From the NCBI RefSeq assembly GCF_038024105.1, contig NZ_CP150661.1:2499001-2563000 (forward strand): a stretch of DNA of 64,000 bases, in the 5' to 3' direction. Below the pieces are notes generated by a model. It had not been told where the DNA came from, made no database searches, and saw nothing but the letters and a program-made list of their open reading frames with translations. The translations under genes were made by a program, and so were the position numbers. Positions 1 through 8,755 of this stretch are shown here, piece by piece. The DNA is from Polaribacter butkevichii (GTDB lineage: Bacteria; Bacteroidota; Bacteroidia; Flavobacteriales; Flavobacteriaceae). Numbering within the stretch: position 1 is the first letter of the stretch; each line of letters opens with the position of its first letter.

Positions 1-1
1 T

Positions 2-517
2 GATATTTTAATAAACAATGCAGGAAATGCACATGGTTTATCTAGCATACAAGATGGATCTATTGATGATTGGGATGCAATGATAGATATTAACGTAAAA
101 GGTCTTTTATACGTTTCTAAAGCTATCATTCCACAAATGACGGATAGAAACAACGGTTTTATTGTTAATATAGGCTCTATTGCAGGAAAAGATGTGTATC
201 CTAACGGAAATGTATATTGTGCTTCTAAACATGCCGTAAATGCCTTAAATAAGGCGATGAGAATAGATTTAAACAAACATAACATTCGTGTGTCTGCAAT
301 TCATCCTGGGGCAGTAGAAACAGAATTTTCTGAAGTTCGTTTTAAAGGAGACACCGAAAAAGCAAAATCTGTGTATGCTGGTTATAAAGCTTTGCAAGCT
401 GATGATATTGCCGATATTATTTACTTTGTTATATCTAGACCTTACCATGTTAATATTGAAGATTTAGTGGTATACCCAACAGCACAGGCAACACCTACAA
501 TTTTGAATAGAAATTAA
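2..517 (+). CDS. Short-chain dehydrogenase/reductase, 5' end cut by window
   Basis: The frame is open from base 2, so the N-terminal nucleotide-binding glycine motif lies outside the window. Visible SDR signatures are NNAG near the start of the fragment, the catalytic serine in IGSIAG and the YCASK pair (YxxxK). The end of the protein (NIEDLVVYPTAQ) resembles the YdfG-type group of NADP-dependent 3-hydroxy acid/serine dehydrogenases. That assignment is from family memory and the substrate is not shown by the sequence. The internal ATG at 80 is not the real start because conserved SDR sequence precedes it. Only two bases separate the stop from the next gene, which suggests co-transcription. 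Confidence 0.9.
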   Translation, partial: DILINNAGNAHGLSSIQDGSIDDWDAMIDINVKGLLYVSKAIIPQMTDRNNGFIVNIGSIAGKDVYPNGNVYCASKHAVNALNKAMRIDLNKHNIRVSAIHPGAVETEFSEVRFKGDTEKAKSVYAGYKALQADDIADIIYFVISRPYHVNIEDLVVYPTAQATPTILNRN

Positions 518-519
518 AA

Positions 520-1659
520 ATGATAAACAAACGCTTACTTATTAAAAACTTACTTTCTCATAATGATGAGAATAGTTTTTACGATAAAAAGCAAAAGTTA
601 TCTTTAAATTCTAAAGAAGGTAAAGCAAAGTTTTTAAAACATATTTGTGCACTTTCTAACTCCAATCCAGAAAACAACTCTTACTTGGTAATTGGTATCG
701 AGGACGAAGAAAACAAGATTATTGGTGTCGATTTTTTTGATGATAGCAAAATTCAGAATTTGGTAAACGCGTATTTAAAAAACCCACCAAAAATAGAATA
801 TGAAAATGTTCCTTTTCCGAGGCTACCGCGTCATAAAGTAATTGGTTTGGTTACTATTTATCCGAATAATAAAATTACATCTCTTTTAAAAAATACTTGG
901 AAATATAGAAAAGGAAACACGTTTTACAGACGAGGAAGTAACTCAATACCTTCATCTGGCAATTTTGAATTACGAAACACCAATAAGGAAATTGTTGAAG
1001 CAATAGAAAAAAATGCACGTAACAATATAGAACTAACGTTAGACGGTGTTTTTGATTTCATCAACAATCACAAACCAGCATACAACCCACAATACAAGGT
1101 TTTTAATGAGCAATTTGTGTTGTGTTGGGCAGGAGAAAAGAAAATTATAAATGGGGAAGAATTCTTTTCTAGAGTAGATATTGAATTAATTAATGAACAA
1201 GTAAAACTATTTTTTTCTGCTTTAGATGATGTACAAATTAGTTATAATAATCAATCTTTTATTATTACTGAATACATTTATTTAGGTTTAGAAAAGCAAG
1301 AAAAACTGTATCCTTTAGAGAAAACAATTATCAATTTTAAAGAAAACGGAAAACACGTTATTGTAAAAGAATTTTTATTTGTTCCTCCTAAGTTAGATGT
1401 TGGTATTATGCTACACATTTATAAAAACAACAAAGCTATTATACAAAAAATTGAGAAAGAAATTCCGCTTTCTGATATAGAAAACGAAGCTGTTTTACGC
1501 TTACCTACAAACTACCTTATTTGCTTTCTTCATGGTTTTATAGATGCTGCAGATCAACTAAAAAAAGCAAAAACTTATATCAGAAACTTAGAAGATAAAA
1601 CCACTTATATAAAATACAAAGAGGCCATGCGTGTTATTAGAAAAGTACAGTATAATTAG
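520..1659 (+). CDS. AlbA_2/Schlafen-type putative DNA-binding domain protein
   Basis: 379 residues, starting two bases after the SDR stop. Residues about 25-150 look like the AlbA_2 (Schlafen AlbA) domain: a SLNSKEGKAKFLKHICALSN segment, then YLVIGIEDEENKIIGVD and a strand-rich stretch. Domains of this type are often fused to helix-turn-helix regions and are presumed to bind nucleic acid. The remaining 220 residues have no motif I recognise and no predicted membrane segment. Linkage to the SDR gene is the only functional hint. Domain call moderately sure; role unknown. Confidence 0.7.
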   Translation: MINKRLLIKNLLSHNDENSFYDKKQKLSLNSKEGKAKFLKHICALSNSNPENNSYLVIGIEDEENKIIGVDFFDDSKIQNLVNAYLKNPPKIEYENVPFPRLPRHKVIGLVTIYPNNKITSLLKNTWKYRKGNTFYRRGSNSIPSSGNFELRNTNKEIVEAIEKNARNNIELTLDGVFDFINNHKPAYNPQYKVFNEQFVLCWAGEKKIINGEEFFSRVDIELINEQVKLFFSALDDVQISYNNQSFIITEYIYLGLEKQEKLYPLEKTIINFKENGKHVIVKEFLFVPPKLDVGIMLHIYKNNKAIIQKIEKEIPLSDIENEAVLRLPTNYLICFLHGFIDAADQLKKAKTYIRNLEDKTTYIKYKEAMRVIRKVQYN

Positions 1660-1672
1660 AATTCTTCTAATT
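1654..1672. terminator. Weak hairpin between convergent genes
   Basis: An 8-bp perfect stem (AATTAGAA/TTCTAATT) with a 3-base loop covers the stop codon of the AlbA_2 gene and lies in the 34-bp gap to the convergent YitT gene. There is no clear T-run, so it may be only a weak terminator. Confidence 0.3.
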
Positions 1673-1693
1673 ATTTAAACAAAATAACATTAG

Positions 1694-2668
1694 TTAATGC
1701 AAAGGTCTTTTTTTAATCATCCCTCCTTTTATATCCTTTATACTATTCATAATGATAAAAGCATTTGATTCTATTTTTTCTATTTCTGTATTTAGTTTAT
1801 TTACCTCTAAACGTGTAATTACGGTGTAAATAATGTCCATTTCTTTACTAACACCATGTTTAGCGTAACCACCTTCTCCTTTATAAATAGTAACAGCTCT
1901 ACCTAGCTTTTCTACAATCATTTCTCTTATTCTATTACTTTGTGATGAAATAATAGTAACGCCAATGTATTCTTCGATTCCTTCAATTATAAAATCTAAG
2001 GTTTTTGAGGCTGCCATATAGGTTATCATAGAATAAAGAGCCACTTCTATAGAAAGTAAATAGGCTGCAAAAGAGAAAATGAAAACATTAATTAATATAA
2101 TGATATCGCCAATGGTTGCACCAAACTTTCTACTTAGGTAAATGGCTAAGACCTCTGTACCATCAATTACTGCACCCCCTCTAATTGCAAGTCCTATTCC
2201 TGCTCCAAGAAAAAAACCACCAAAAATTGCAACCAATAAATCATCATCTGTAACATTAGGAAAAGGAACAATTGCCACACAAAGAGCTAGCCCAGTAATT
2301 GCCAAAGCTGTTTTTATAGCAAATTGTTTTCCCATAATTTTATATCCTAAAAACACAAAGGGAACATTAATACCAATAATGAGAATATAAAGCGGAATTC
2401 CGGTAACGGCAGCTATTAATAAAGAAATACCCGTAGCACCACCATCAATAAAATCGTTTGTTAGCAAAAAGCCTTTAAAACCAAAAGAGGCAGAAAAAAT
2501 ACCAATTACTATAAGTACTACATTTTTAAAATTCCGTTTAAAGGTTACCAAAAGTTCTCTATATCTTTTGGCTAATTTATATTCAGAAGGGCTTCCTTTT
2601 GGATATTTTTTTTTGTCTTTAAACTTTAACGTGGTTTTAATAATAATGTTTGCTAAAAATGCTTTCAT
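1694..2668 (-). CDS. YitT family membrane protein
   Basis: 324 residues. After a basic N-terminal cytoplasmic stretch of about 45 residues come five or so hydrophobic segments between residues 48 and 230 (for example LIVIGIFSASFGFKGFLLTN and IFGGFFLGAGIGLAIRGGAV), typical of the YitT/DUF161 family. The soluble C-terminal part (about 235-320, with IISSQSNRIREMIVEKLG and DIIYTVITRLEV) fits the DUF2179 domain normally attached to it. The transported or sensed substrate is unknown for the family. Gene is monocistronic, convergent with the AlbA_2 gene. Confidence 0.85.
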   Translation of the reverse strand: MKAFLANIIIKTTLKFKDKKKYPKGSPSEYKLAKRYRELLVTFKRNFKNVVLIVIGIFSASFGFKGFLLTNDFIDGGATGISLLIAAVTGIPLYILIIGINVPFVFLGYKIMGKQFAIKTALAITGLALCVAIVPFPNVTDDDLLVAIFGGFFLGAGIGLAIRGGAVIDGTEVLAIYLSRKFGATIGDIIILINVFIFSFAAYLLSIEVALYSMITYMAASKTLDFIIEGIEEYIGVTIISSQSNRIREMIVEKLGRAVTIYKGEGGYAKHGVSKEMDIIYTVITRLEVNKLNTEIEKIESNAFIIMNSIKDIKGGMIKKRPLH

Positions 2669-2765
2669 TTATTTCTAAGTTTTTTCCGGTTATAGGGGAA
2701 ATGATAATAAGATAAATCTATCAGGACTTAGACGAAATTAATGGTTTTTTTAACAATAGCAAGCA

Positions 2766-3956
2766 TTAAACAAACCCCAATTTAGAAAATGATTTATTTA
2801 AAATAGCTACATCATCTACTTGTAGCCATTTGTCTAAAATAGTTGCGTAAATTTCTCTAAAATCTATCTCATATGTAAGGTTTCCATTTTTATCTAAGTT
2901 TCCTAAATCTGGCAAATCATTATACAAACCTTGTTTCTTTAAGTTTTTTCCCATTACAAAAACATTATTTGCGGTACCATGATCGGTCCCTTTAGATTCG
3001 TTTTGTTTTACGCGTCTACCAAATTCAGAAAAAGTAAGAATCAAGACATCATCAAAAGCATTATTTTTTTGCAAATCATTAATAAACACCTCCATACTTT
3101 CTGCATATATTTTTAGCAATCTTTCTTGTGTGCCTGCTTGGTTTGCATGTGTATCAAACCCACTTAAACCTGCATAATAAACCTGTGTTTCTAAACCAGA
3201 ATTTATAAATTGAGATATGGTTTTTAGTTGTTTTCCAAAAATATTTTTTGGGTATTCTGCAAATGTGTTTTTGGTATTACTTTGCTCGTAAATATGTTTT
3301 GCAGATGATTTTGCATCAATCATGGTATTGTACAAATACCCCAAGTTGTGCTCACTTAAATGTGCATCTTTATAATTAGCAACCACGTTATTAAAAAATG
3401 GTGCACGCATAGAATTATAAAACATTTTTGGATCTGTAATTGCCAATCCATTTTGGGTTTTTCCTTTTAACATTAAAGACAAACTTTCATCAACTTCAAT
3501 TGCACTATAAGGATTTCCTTTGGTGTAATCTAAATAACGACCTACCCAACCATTTTGCAAATACTCATTACTATCACTAGCGGTTTGCCAAATGTCTGTA
3601 GCTCTAAAATGTGATAAATTAGGGTTTGGATACCCAACATTGTTTATGATGCTTACAAAGCCTTTATTGTACAAATCCTGCAAAGGTTGTAGACTTTTAT
3701 GCAATCCAACTTCATCAGAAATTTTAAATAAATCGTTTTGTTTTATGGCGATGTTACTTCTTTGTTGATAATAAATATCGTTGTTAAAAGGCACAACCGT
3801 ATTTAAACCATCATTCCCTCCTTTTAACTGAATAATGACTACTTTCTTATTGCTAAAAGATTTCATAGAATTGTTCTCGAAAGCCTTTAAAAACTGAGGC
3901 ACAAAAAACATCCCCGAAGCAAAAGTTGTCTGTTTTAAAAAATCTCTACGTTTCAT
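2766..3956 (-). CDS. DUF1501 family exported protein
   Basis: 396 residues with an N-terminal MKRRDFLKQTTFASG signal resembling a twin-arginine or Tat-like leader (RRDFLK). The body carries DUF1501 features: VVIIQLKGGNDGLNTVVPF near residue 40, the LSGFDTHANQ segment and the FSEFGRRVKQNESKGTDHGT motif, which resemble the metal-binding regions of the sulfatase/alkaline phosphatase fold. No enzymatic activity is established for the family as far as I know. It lies downstream of the DUF1800 gene on the same strand; these two families regularly occur as a pair in Bacteroidota and Planctomycetes and probably act together in the periplasm. Confidence 0.85.
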   Translation of the reverse strand: MKRRDFLKQTTFASGMFFVPQFLKAFENNSMKSFSNKKVVIIQLKGGNDGLNTVVPFNNDIYYQQRSNIAIKQNDLFKISDEVGLHKSLQPLQDLYNKGFVSIINNVGYPNPNLSHFRATDIWQTASDSNEYLQNGWVGRYLDYTKGNPYSAIEVDESLSLMLKGKTQNGLAITDPKMFYNSMRAPFFNNVVANYKDAHLSEHNLGYLYNTMIDAKSSAKHIYEQSNTKNTFAEYPKNIFGKQLKTISQFINSGLETQVYYAGLSGFDTHANQAGTQERLLKIYAESMEVFINDLQKNNAFDDVLILTFSEFGRRVKQNESKGTDHGTANNVFVMGKNLKKQGLYNDLPDLGNLDKNGNLTYEIDFREIYATILDKWLQVDDVAILNKSFSKLGFV

Positions 3957-3998
3957 GTGGTCGTTTTTATTTTTTTTTGATGGTCACATGTTGCTTTC

Positions 3999-4006
3999 CA
4001 AAATTA
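3999..4006 (-). promoter_or_regulatory. Candidate -7 box for the DUF1501 gene
   Basis: On the minus strand this reads TAATTTTG, a match to the Bacteroidota TAnnTTTG element, about 45 bases before the start codon at 3956. No good TTTG element is visible at the expected distance, so the pair may instead be transcribed from upstream of the DUF1800 gene. Confidence 0.35.
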
Positions 4007-4057
4007 AATAGAAAAATCATCATGTATTTGTTAGTAGAAAGGTTCATGTGTTTTTAT

Positions 4058-5431
4058 TTAGCAAAGTTGATATTCTGGCAAACTCATTAATTGTACAACA
4101 AAATCGTGTTTAGAAAGTTGCTGATTTCTTTCTAACATTTCTTCTGTTCCTTTATTTATTTTTGAAGTAATTATTTGATGCACCAACTCTTTATTAGAAT
4201 TGTTTTTATAGTTTTCTTCAAAAGAATTCCAATCTGCACTTACTTTTATAAAAGCCTTTCTACGAAGTTTTCTTTTCTTAAAATTGGTAATCATAGTTTC
4301 TTCATCACCAATTTCAGAATAGGCAATTTCAGCATTATTTAGCAGTACAGAGGGCAAACGTAAACGTGTAACAATGGTATTGCTATCAATCCAATTTCTA
4401 CCTGTTTTCCATCCGGAAACATTTGGCGGACTCATTAATATTTGACCTAATAATCTTTGAACCAGAATAATTTGTCTCGTTTTCTCTATTTTATAAGGCA
4501 CAACGGTATTAATGCCTACCAAAAATTCTATGGGCGATTTTATTTTTGTTCCAATATTTTCATCCTCATAAAACCATTTAGAAAGCAATACAAAACGCAT
4601 TAATTTTTCGATGTTGTAATCTTTATAAAAAACAGCAACCATTTCATCAATATGTTTTTTATTGATATTTTCATTTACAAAATAAGTGTAAATTTTTTCT
4701 GAAATAAACCTTGCACATTGTTCCTTTTGTAGAATAATGTCTATAATATCATCCCCATTAAAATTACCCGATTTACCAAAAAAAGTTTTTTCTTTATTGT
4801 CGTGCTGTTTTTCTTTAAAAGTAAATTGCCCCCTAAAATTATGATTATACCCTGTAAAAGACCTTGCAGACTCTTTTATATCTTGTTCTGTATACTGATC
4901 TTGCCCCAAAGTAAATAGCTCCATTAATTCGCGAGCAAAATTCTCATTCGGACTCTTTTTTTTATTTTGTTTGTTGTTTAAATATGCCAACATTGCTGGT
5001 TCTTTAGAAACAATTTTTGTAAAATCTCTAAAATTACCCAAAGCATTTTTACGCAATGCATTATTGTAACTCTCTACAAATAAGATGTTTTTACTCTCAC
5101 ACACAAAATGATTTGCCCAAAACAAGGTCATTTTTTCACGTAAAATTTCAGAAGGATTATTTAATCTTTGAAACCAAGCTGTAGACAATTCTAAAACTTT
5201 TTTTCTACTAATTTTTTGAAGCTCTTTCTTCTGCTCTTTATCTTTAAAATCTTTATACGTTTTACCTTTTAGAAAAGAAATATCAACCTTTAAAACTGTT
5301 GTTTTATTAGAGGCAGTAAATAACTCGTTTACCACATTTTTCTTACTTTTTTTAGATAAACGTGCAAGTTCTTTTGGTGTAATACCAAAACCAATTCTAT
5401 TATATAAGTGTTGTATATGTGCTGATTTCAT
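4058..5431 (-). CDS. DUF1800 family protein
   Basis: 457 residues. It begins directly with the family's typical LYNRIGFGITPKEL segment (residues 10-23), continues with a long basic helical region and the conserved FWANHFVCES, NENFARELMELFTLG and SARSFTGYNHNFRG blocks, then ends with PPNVSGWKTGRNWIDSNT, the usual C-terminal DUF1800 mark. No clear signal peptide is visible at the chosen ATG. It precedes the DUF1501 gene on the same strand with a 101-bp gap. Molecular function is unknown; co-occurrence with DUF1501 is the main clue. Confidence 0.88.
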   Translation of the reverse strand: MKSAHIQHLYNRIGFGITPKELARLSKKSKKNVVNELFTASNKTTVLKVDISFLKGKTYKDFKDKEQKKELQKISRKKVLELSTAWFQRLNNPSEILREKMTLFWANHFVCESKNILFVESYNNALRKNALGNFRDFTKIVSKEPAMLAYLNNKQNKKKSPNENFARELMELFTLGQDQYTEQDIKESARSFTGYNHNFRGQFTFKEKQHDNKEKTFFGKSGNFNGDDIIDIILQKEQCARFISEKIYTYFVNENINKKHIDEMVAVFYKDYNIEKLMRFVLLSKWFYEDENIGTKIKSPIEFLVGINTVVPYKIEKTRQIILVQRLLGQILMSPPNVSGWKTGRNWIDSNTIVTRLRLPSVLLNNAEIAYSEIGDEETMITNFKKRKLRRKAFIKVSADWNSFEENYKNNSNKELVHQIITSKINKGTEEMLERNQQLSKHDFVVQLMSLPEYQLC

Positions 5432-5474
5432 GACCTTTAGACTTAATAACTTAAAGATAGTTTAATTTATCAAT

Positions 5475-5506
5475 AAAAAACCCAACTCTTACGAATTGGG
5501 TTTTTA
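5475..5506 (-). terminator. Terminator of the aldehyde dehydrogenase gene
   Basis: AAAAACCCAA and TTGGGTTTTT form a 10-bp perfect stem around a 10-base loop. On the minus strand it lies about 25 bases after the dehydrogenase stop and ends in a T-run, as expected of an intrinsic terminator. Confidence 0.8.
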
Positions 5507-5530
5507 TATAGAATGATTAAAATGTATCTC

Positions 5531-7072
5531 TTATAAATCGAATTTTATGCCTTGAGCCAAAGGTAACTCATCAGAATAATTTACGGTATTTGTTTGTCTA
5601 CGCATGTATACTTTCCATGCATCAGAACCAGATTCTCTACCTCCACCCGTTTCTTTTTCACCACCAAAAGCTCCTCCAATTTCTGCACCAGAAGTACCAA
5701 TATTTACGTTTGCAATTCCACAATCTGAACCCGAATACGATAAAAACTTCTCTGCTTCTTTTAGTTCATTGGTCATAATTGCAGATGACAATCCTTGGGC
5801 AACCCCGTTTTGTTGATCAATTGCATTTTCTACTTCTCCACTATATTTCATTAGATATAAAATAGGCGCAAAAGTTTCATGTTGTACAATTTCAAAATGA
5901 TTTTCGGCTTCTATAATTGCTGGTTTAACGTAGCAACCGCTTTCGTACCCTTTACCTTCTAAAACACCACCTTCAACTAAAATAGTACCACCTTCGGCTT
6001 TTGCTTTTTCTATAGCAGCTAAATACGTATTTACAGCATCTTTGTCTATTAACGGACCAACATGATTGTTTTCATCTAAAGGATTCCCTATTTTAATTTG
6101 TTTGTAAGCGCCAACAATTGCATCTCTTACTTTATCATACACAGATTCGTGAATAATTAATCTTCTGGTTGATGTGCAACGTTGTCCGCAAGTACCAACA
6201 GCGCCAAAAACAGCACCAGGAACCACCACTTTTAAATCCGCCGTAGGCGTAATAATAATGGCATTATTTCCGCCTAATTCTAATAAGAATTTTCCAAAAC
6301 GTTGTGCAACGGTTGCGCCAACAATTCGTCCCATTTTGGTAGATCCTGTAGCAGAAATTAATGGAATTCTTGTGTCGGTAGTCATCATCTCTCCTACTTT
6401 GTAATCTCCATTGATAATGCAAGAAATTCCTTCTGGTAAATTATTTTCTTTTAAAATTTCAGTAATTATATTTTGGCAAGCAACGGTACATAAAGGTGCT
6501 TTTTCCGAACCTTTCCAAACGCAAACATCACCGCAAATCCACGCTAAAGCGGTGTTCCAAGCCCAAACAGCCACAGGAAAATTAAAGGCAGATATTATAC
6601 CAACAACGCCTATTGGGTGCCATTGTTCTCTCATTACATGCCCTGGTCTTTCAGACGGAATTGTTTGTCCGTTTAATTGACGAGATAAACCTACAGCAAA
6701 ATCACAGATGTCTATCATCTCTTGCACCTCACCTAAACCTTCTTGGTAACTTTTTCCCATTTCGTAAGAAACTAATTTACCAAGTGCTGCCTTCTTTTCT
6801 CTTAATTTATTACCAAACTGACGAATAATTTCTCCTCTTTGTGGCGCAGGAATATTTCTAAATGATAGAAATGCTTTTGTGGCAGCTTCCATCACTTTTT
6901 CATAATCTTCTTTTGTAGTTGTTTTTACTTTTCCAATTAACTTTCCATCAACAGGAGAGTAACTTTCTATCAATTCGCCACTAGAAAAATTATGAGATCC
7001 TGTAGAAGTCCCATTATTGATAGCTTTTAAACCTAATTCTTGTAAAGCTTCTTGTATTCCAAAGTCTGTCAT
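5531..7072 (-). CDS. Aldehyde dehydrogenase, ALDH7/antiquitin type
   Basis: 513 residues, full length for the NAD(P)-dependent aldehyde dehydrogenase superfamily. Catalytic features: Asn164 in SAFNFP, Glu265 in LLELGGN and the nucleophile Cys299 in GQRCTSTRR. The N-terminal GIQEALQELGL and the GGGRESGSDAWKVYMRRQTN block near the end match the ALDH7 (antiquitin, alpha-aminoadipic semialdehyde / piperideine-6-carboxylate dehydrogenase) group, which works in lysine catabolism. The assignment to ALDH7 is recognition from family features and the substrate is inferred. The gene stands alone with its own terminator; no lysine-degradation partner is next to it. Confidence 0.87.
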   Translation of the reverse strand: MTDFGIQEALQELGLKAINNGTSTGSHNFSSGELIESYSPVDGKLIGKVKTTTKEDYEKVMEAATKAFLSFRNIPAPQRGEIIRQFGNKLREKKAALGKLVSYEMGKSYQEGLGEVQEMIDICDFAVGLSRQLNGQTIPSERPGHVMREQWHPIGVVGIISAFNFPVAVWAWNTALAWICGDVCVWKGSEKAPLCTVACQNIITEILKENNLPEGISCIINGDYKVGEMMTTDTRIPLISATGSTKMGRIVGATVAQRFGKFLLELGGNNAIIITPTADLKVVVPGAVFGAVGTCGQRCTSTRRLIIHESVYDKVRDAIVGAYKQIKIGNPLDENNHVGPLIDKDAVNTYLAAIEKAKAEGGTILVEGGVLEGKGYESGCYVKPAIIEAENHFEIVQHETFAPILYLMKYSGEVENAIDQQNGVAQGLSSAIMTNELKEAEKFLSYSGSDCGIANVNIGTSGAEIGGAFGGEKETGGGRESGSDAWKVYMRRQTNTVNYSDELPLAQGIKFDL

Positions 7073-7184
7073 TTTGCTATTCCGTTTTTGTTGTTTACAT
7101 TCGAATGACCAATTTACGAATAATTTTAATTAATTGTAAATTAAACAAAAACAATAAATTTTGTTTAATTATAAACACTTAGCT

Positions 7185-8243
7185 ATGAAAAATGCCTTTT
7201 TTATCATCTTGTTAGTATTAATTTCTGTAGGATGCAAACAAGAAACAGTACCATCATCCGAAGAAAAAAATACAACGAAACAACAACATGAATTTGCAAT
7301 TATAATTCATGGTGGTGCAGGAACAATTTTAAAAAAGAATTTATCTGATGAAAAAGAAGCTGCTTACAAAGCAAAACTAGAAGAAGCTGTAAAAGTAGGT
7401 CATACTATTTTAAAAAACGGAGGAACAAGCCAAGAAGCAGTCATGAAAACAATACAAATAATGGAAGAATCTCCTTTATTTAACGCTGGTAAAGGAGCTG
7501 TTTTTACACATGAAGAAACTAACGAATTGGATGCCTCTTTTATGGATGGAAAAACTTTAAATGCGGGTGCTGTTGCTGGTGTAACGAATGTAAAAAGCCC
7601 TATTGAATTGGCTATAAAAGTAATGACCGATTCTGACCATGTGATGCTTTCTGGTAAAGGAGCTTCTATTTTTGCAAAAGAAAAAGGCTTAGAAATTGTA
7701 GACCCAAGTTATTTTTACACAGAAAAACGTTTTCAATCGCTGCAAAGAATAAAAAATAAAACAAAAACCGAATTAGATCATAACGATAAAAAAGCCGCTT
7801 TTTATGATGCTGATATTAAAAATGCAAAATTTGGAACAGTAGGTTGTGTTGCATTAGATAAAAATGGAAATATTGCTGCAGGTACTTCTACAGGAGGCAT
7901 GACAAATAAACGTTGGGGAAGAATTGGAGACGCGCCAATTATTGGTGCAGGAACTTATGCAAATAATAAAACCTGCGGAGTATCATCTACCGGTTGGGGA
8001 GAATATTTTATAAGAGGTATGGTTGCGTATGATATTTCTGCTCAAATGGAATATCAAAATAAATCTTTAAAAGAAGCTACTACAGATGTTATTAAAAACA
8101 AACTAACAAAACTTGGAGGAACGGGTGGTGTTATTGCTTTAGATAAGAATGGAAATATGTCTTTTGAATTTAATACAGCAGGAATGTATAGAGCTTCTAT
8201 GAATGATAAAGATGAATTGGTTGTTAAAATTTACAAAGAATAA
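7185..8243 (+). CDS. Isoaspartyl peptidase/L-asparaginase, lipoprotein
   Basis: An Ntn-hydrolase of the plant-type asparaginase/isoaspartyl aminopeptidase family, which cleaves beta-aspartyl dipeptides and asparagine after self-cleavage. I start at the ATG at 7185 rather than the upstream TTG at 7161, because this gives MKNAFFIILLVLISVGC, a lipoprotein signal with Cys17 as lipidation site. The self-processing nucleophile is Thr218 in FGTVGCVALD, followed by TSTGGMTNKRWGR and GAGTYANN, as in the family. Membrane anchoring suggests scavenging of peptides in the periplasm. The 3' end overlaps the convergent hypothetical gene by 13 bp. Confidence 0.9.
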   Translation: MKNAFFIILLVLISVGCKQETVPSSEEKNTTKQQHEFAIIIHGGAGTILKKNLSDEKEAAYKAKLEEAVKVGHTILKNGGTSQEAVMKTIQIMEESPLFNAGKGAVFTHEETNELDASFMDGKTLNAGAVAGVTNVKSPIELAIKVMTDSDHVMLSGKGASIFAKEKGLEIVDPSYFYTEKRFQSLQRIKNKTKTELDHNDKKAAFYDADIKNAKFGTVGCVALDKNGNIAAGTSTGGMTNKRWGRIGDAPIIGAGTYANNKTCGVSSTGWGEYFIRGMVAYDISAQMEYQNKSLKEATTDVIKNKLTKLGGTGGVIALDKNGNMSFEFNTAGMYRASMNDKDELVVKIYKE

Positions 8244-8575
8244 GCCAACCATTTTTCTGGAATAGGCTCTAAATCTAATTCTATTTTTTTAGATTTTACA
8301 AGTTTTTTATAACCTAATCTAGATACAACAGGCACCGATAAATTAATATTATTCTTTTTATTAATAATTTCTAAAACCTCTTGCATAGATCTTTTTGTAC
8401 ATAAAACTAAACTATTCATCATAGCATTAGATTCTTTTTCTAAATCGTAAAAATCTACAAAATACGATGGTTTATTATCTTTATAAACAACCCATTGCGT
8501 TGCTTTTTTTTCTAATGTTTCTATAACTTCTTTCGTTCCGCTTAACGTTCTATATGTAGTTGCTAAAAATGTCAT
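8231..8575 (-). CDS. Hypothetical protein, 114 residues
   Basis: No family recognised. The protein is soluble, without signal peptide, with an N-terminal half rich in hydroxyl residues (TFLATTYRTLSGTKEVIE) and a lysine-rich C-terminal half. Codon use resembles the neighbours, and the frame is open over 345 bases with a normal ATG. It converges on and overlaps the isoaspartyl peptidase gene by 13 bp. Confidence 0.6.
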   Translation of the reverse strand: MTFLATTYRTLSGTKEVIETLEKKATQWVVYKDNKPSYFVDFYDLEKESNAMMNSLVLCTKRSMQEVLEIINKKNNINLSVPVVSRLGYKKLVKSKKIELDLEPIPEKWLAYSL

Positions 8576-8721
8576 ATCCTATCTAATTATTAATTTAAGA
8601 GCTTCAAATTAACCAATTCATAAAACAAACGCTTAAACCTTGATAAATATACAAAAAACTCAGTGAGTAAAATTAATTAATTAAAAGTTTCTACTTGTTT
8701 TTTTTCGATTAATGAACAATA

Positions 8722-8740
8722 AAACTCGTTAAACGCACCT
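8722..8740. repeat. 19-nt element shared with 29183-29201
   Basis: The 19-base element around ACTCGTTAAACG is found at both places in the same orientation with a single mismatch (C versus A). Both copies lie in gaps next to the 3' ends of genes. Meaning unknown. Confidence 0.5.
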
Positions 8741-8755
8741 ATTTAAAGACACTCC

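Noticed and set aside
2142..2390. Rightward open frame inside the YitT gene
   Set aside because: Proline/alanine/lysine-rich shadow of hydrophobic membrane-protein codons on the other strand.
6174..6828. Rightward open frames inside the aldehyde dehydrogenase gene
   Set aside because: They lie opposite a clearly conserved enzyme with intact catalytic residues and show no family features.
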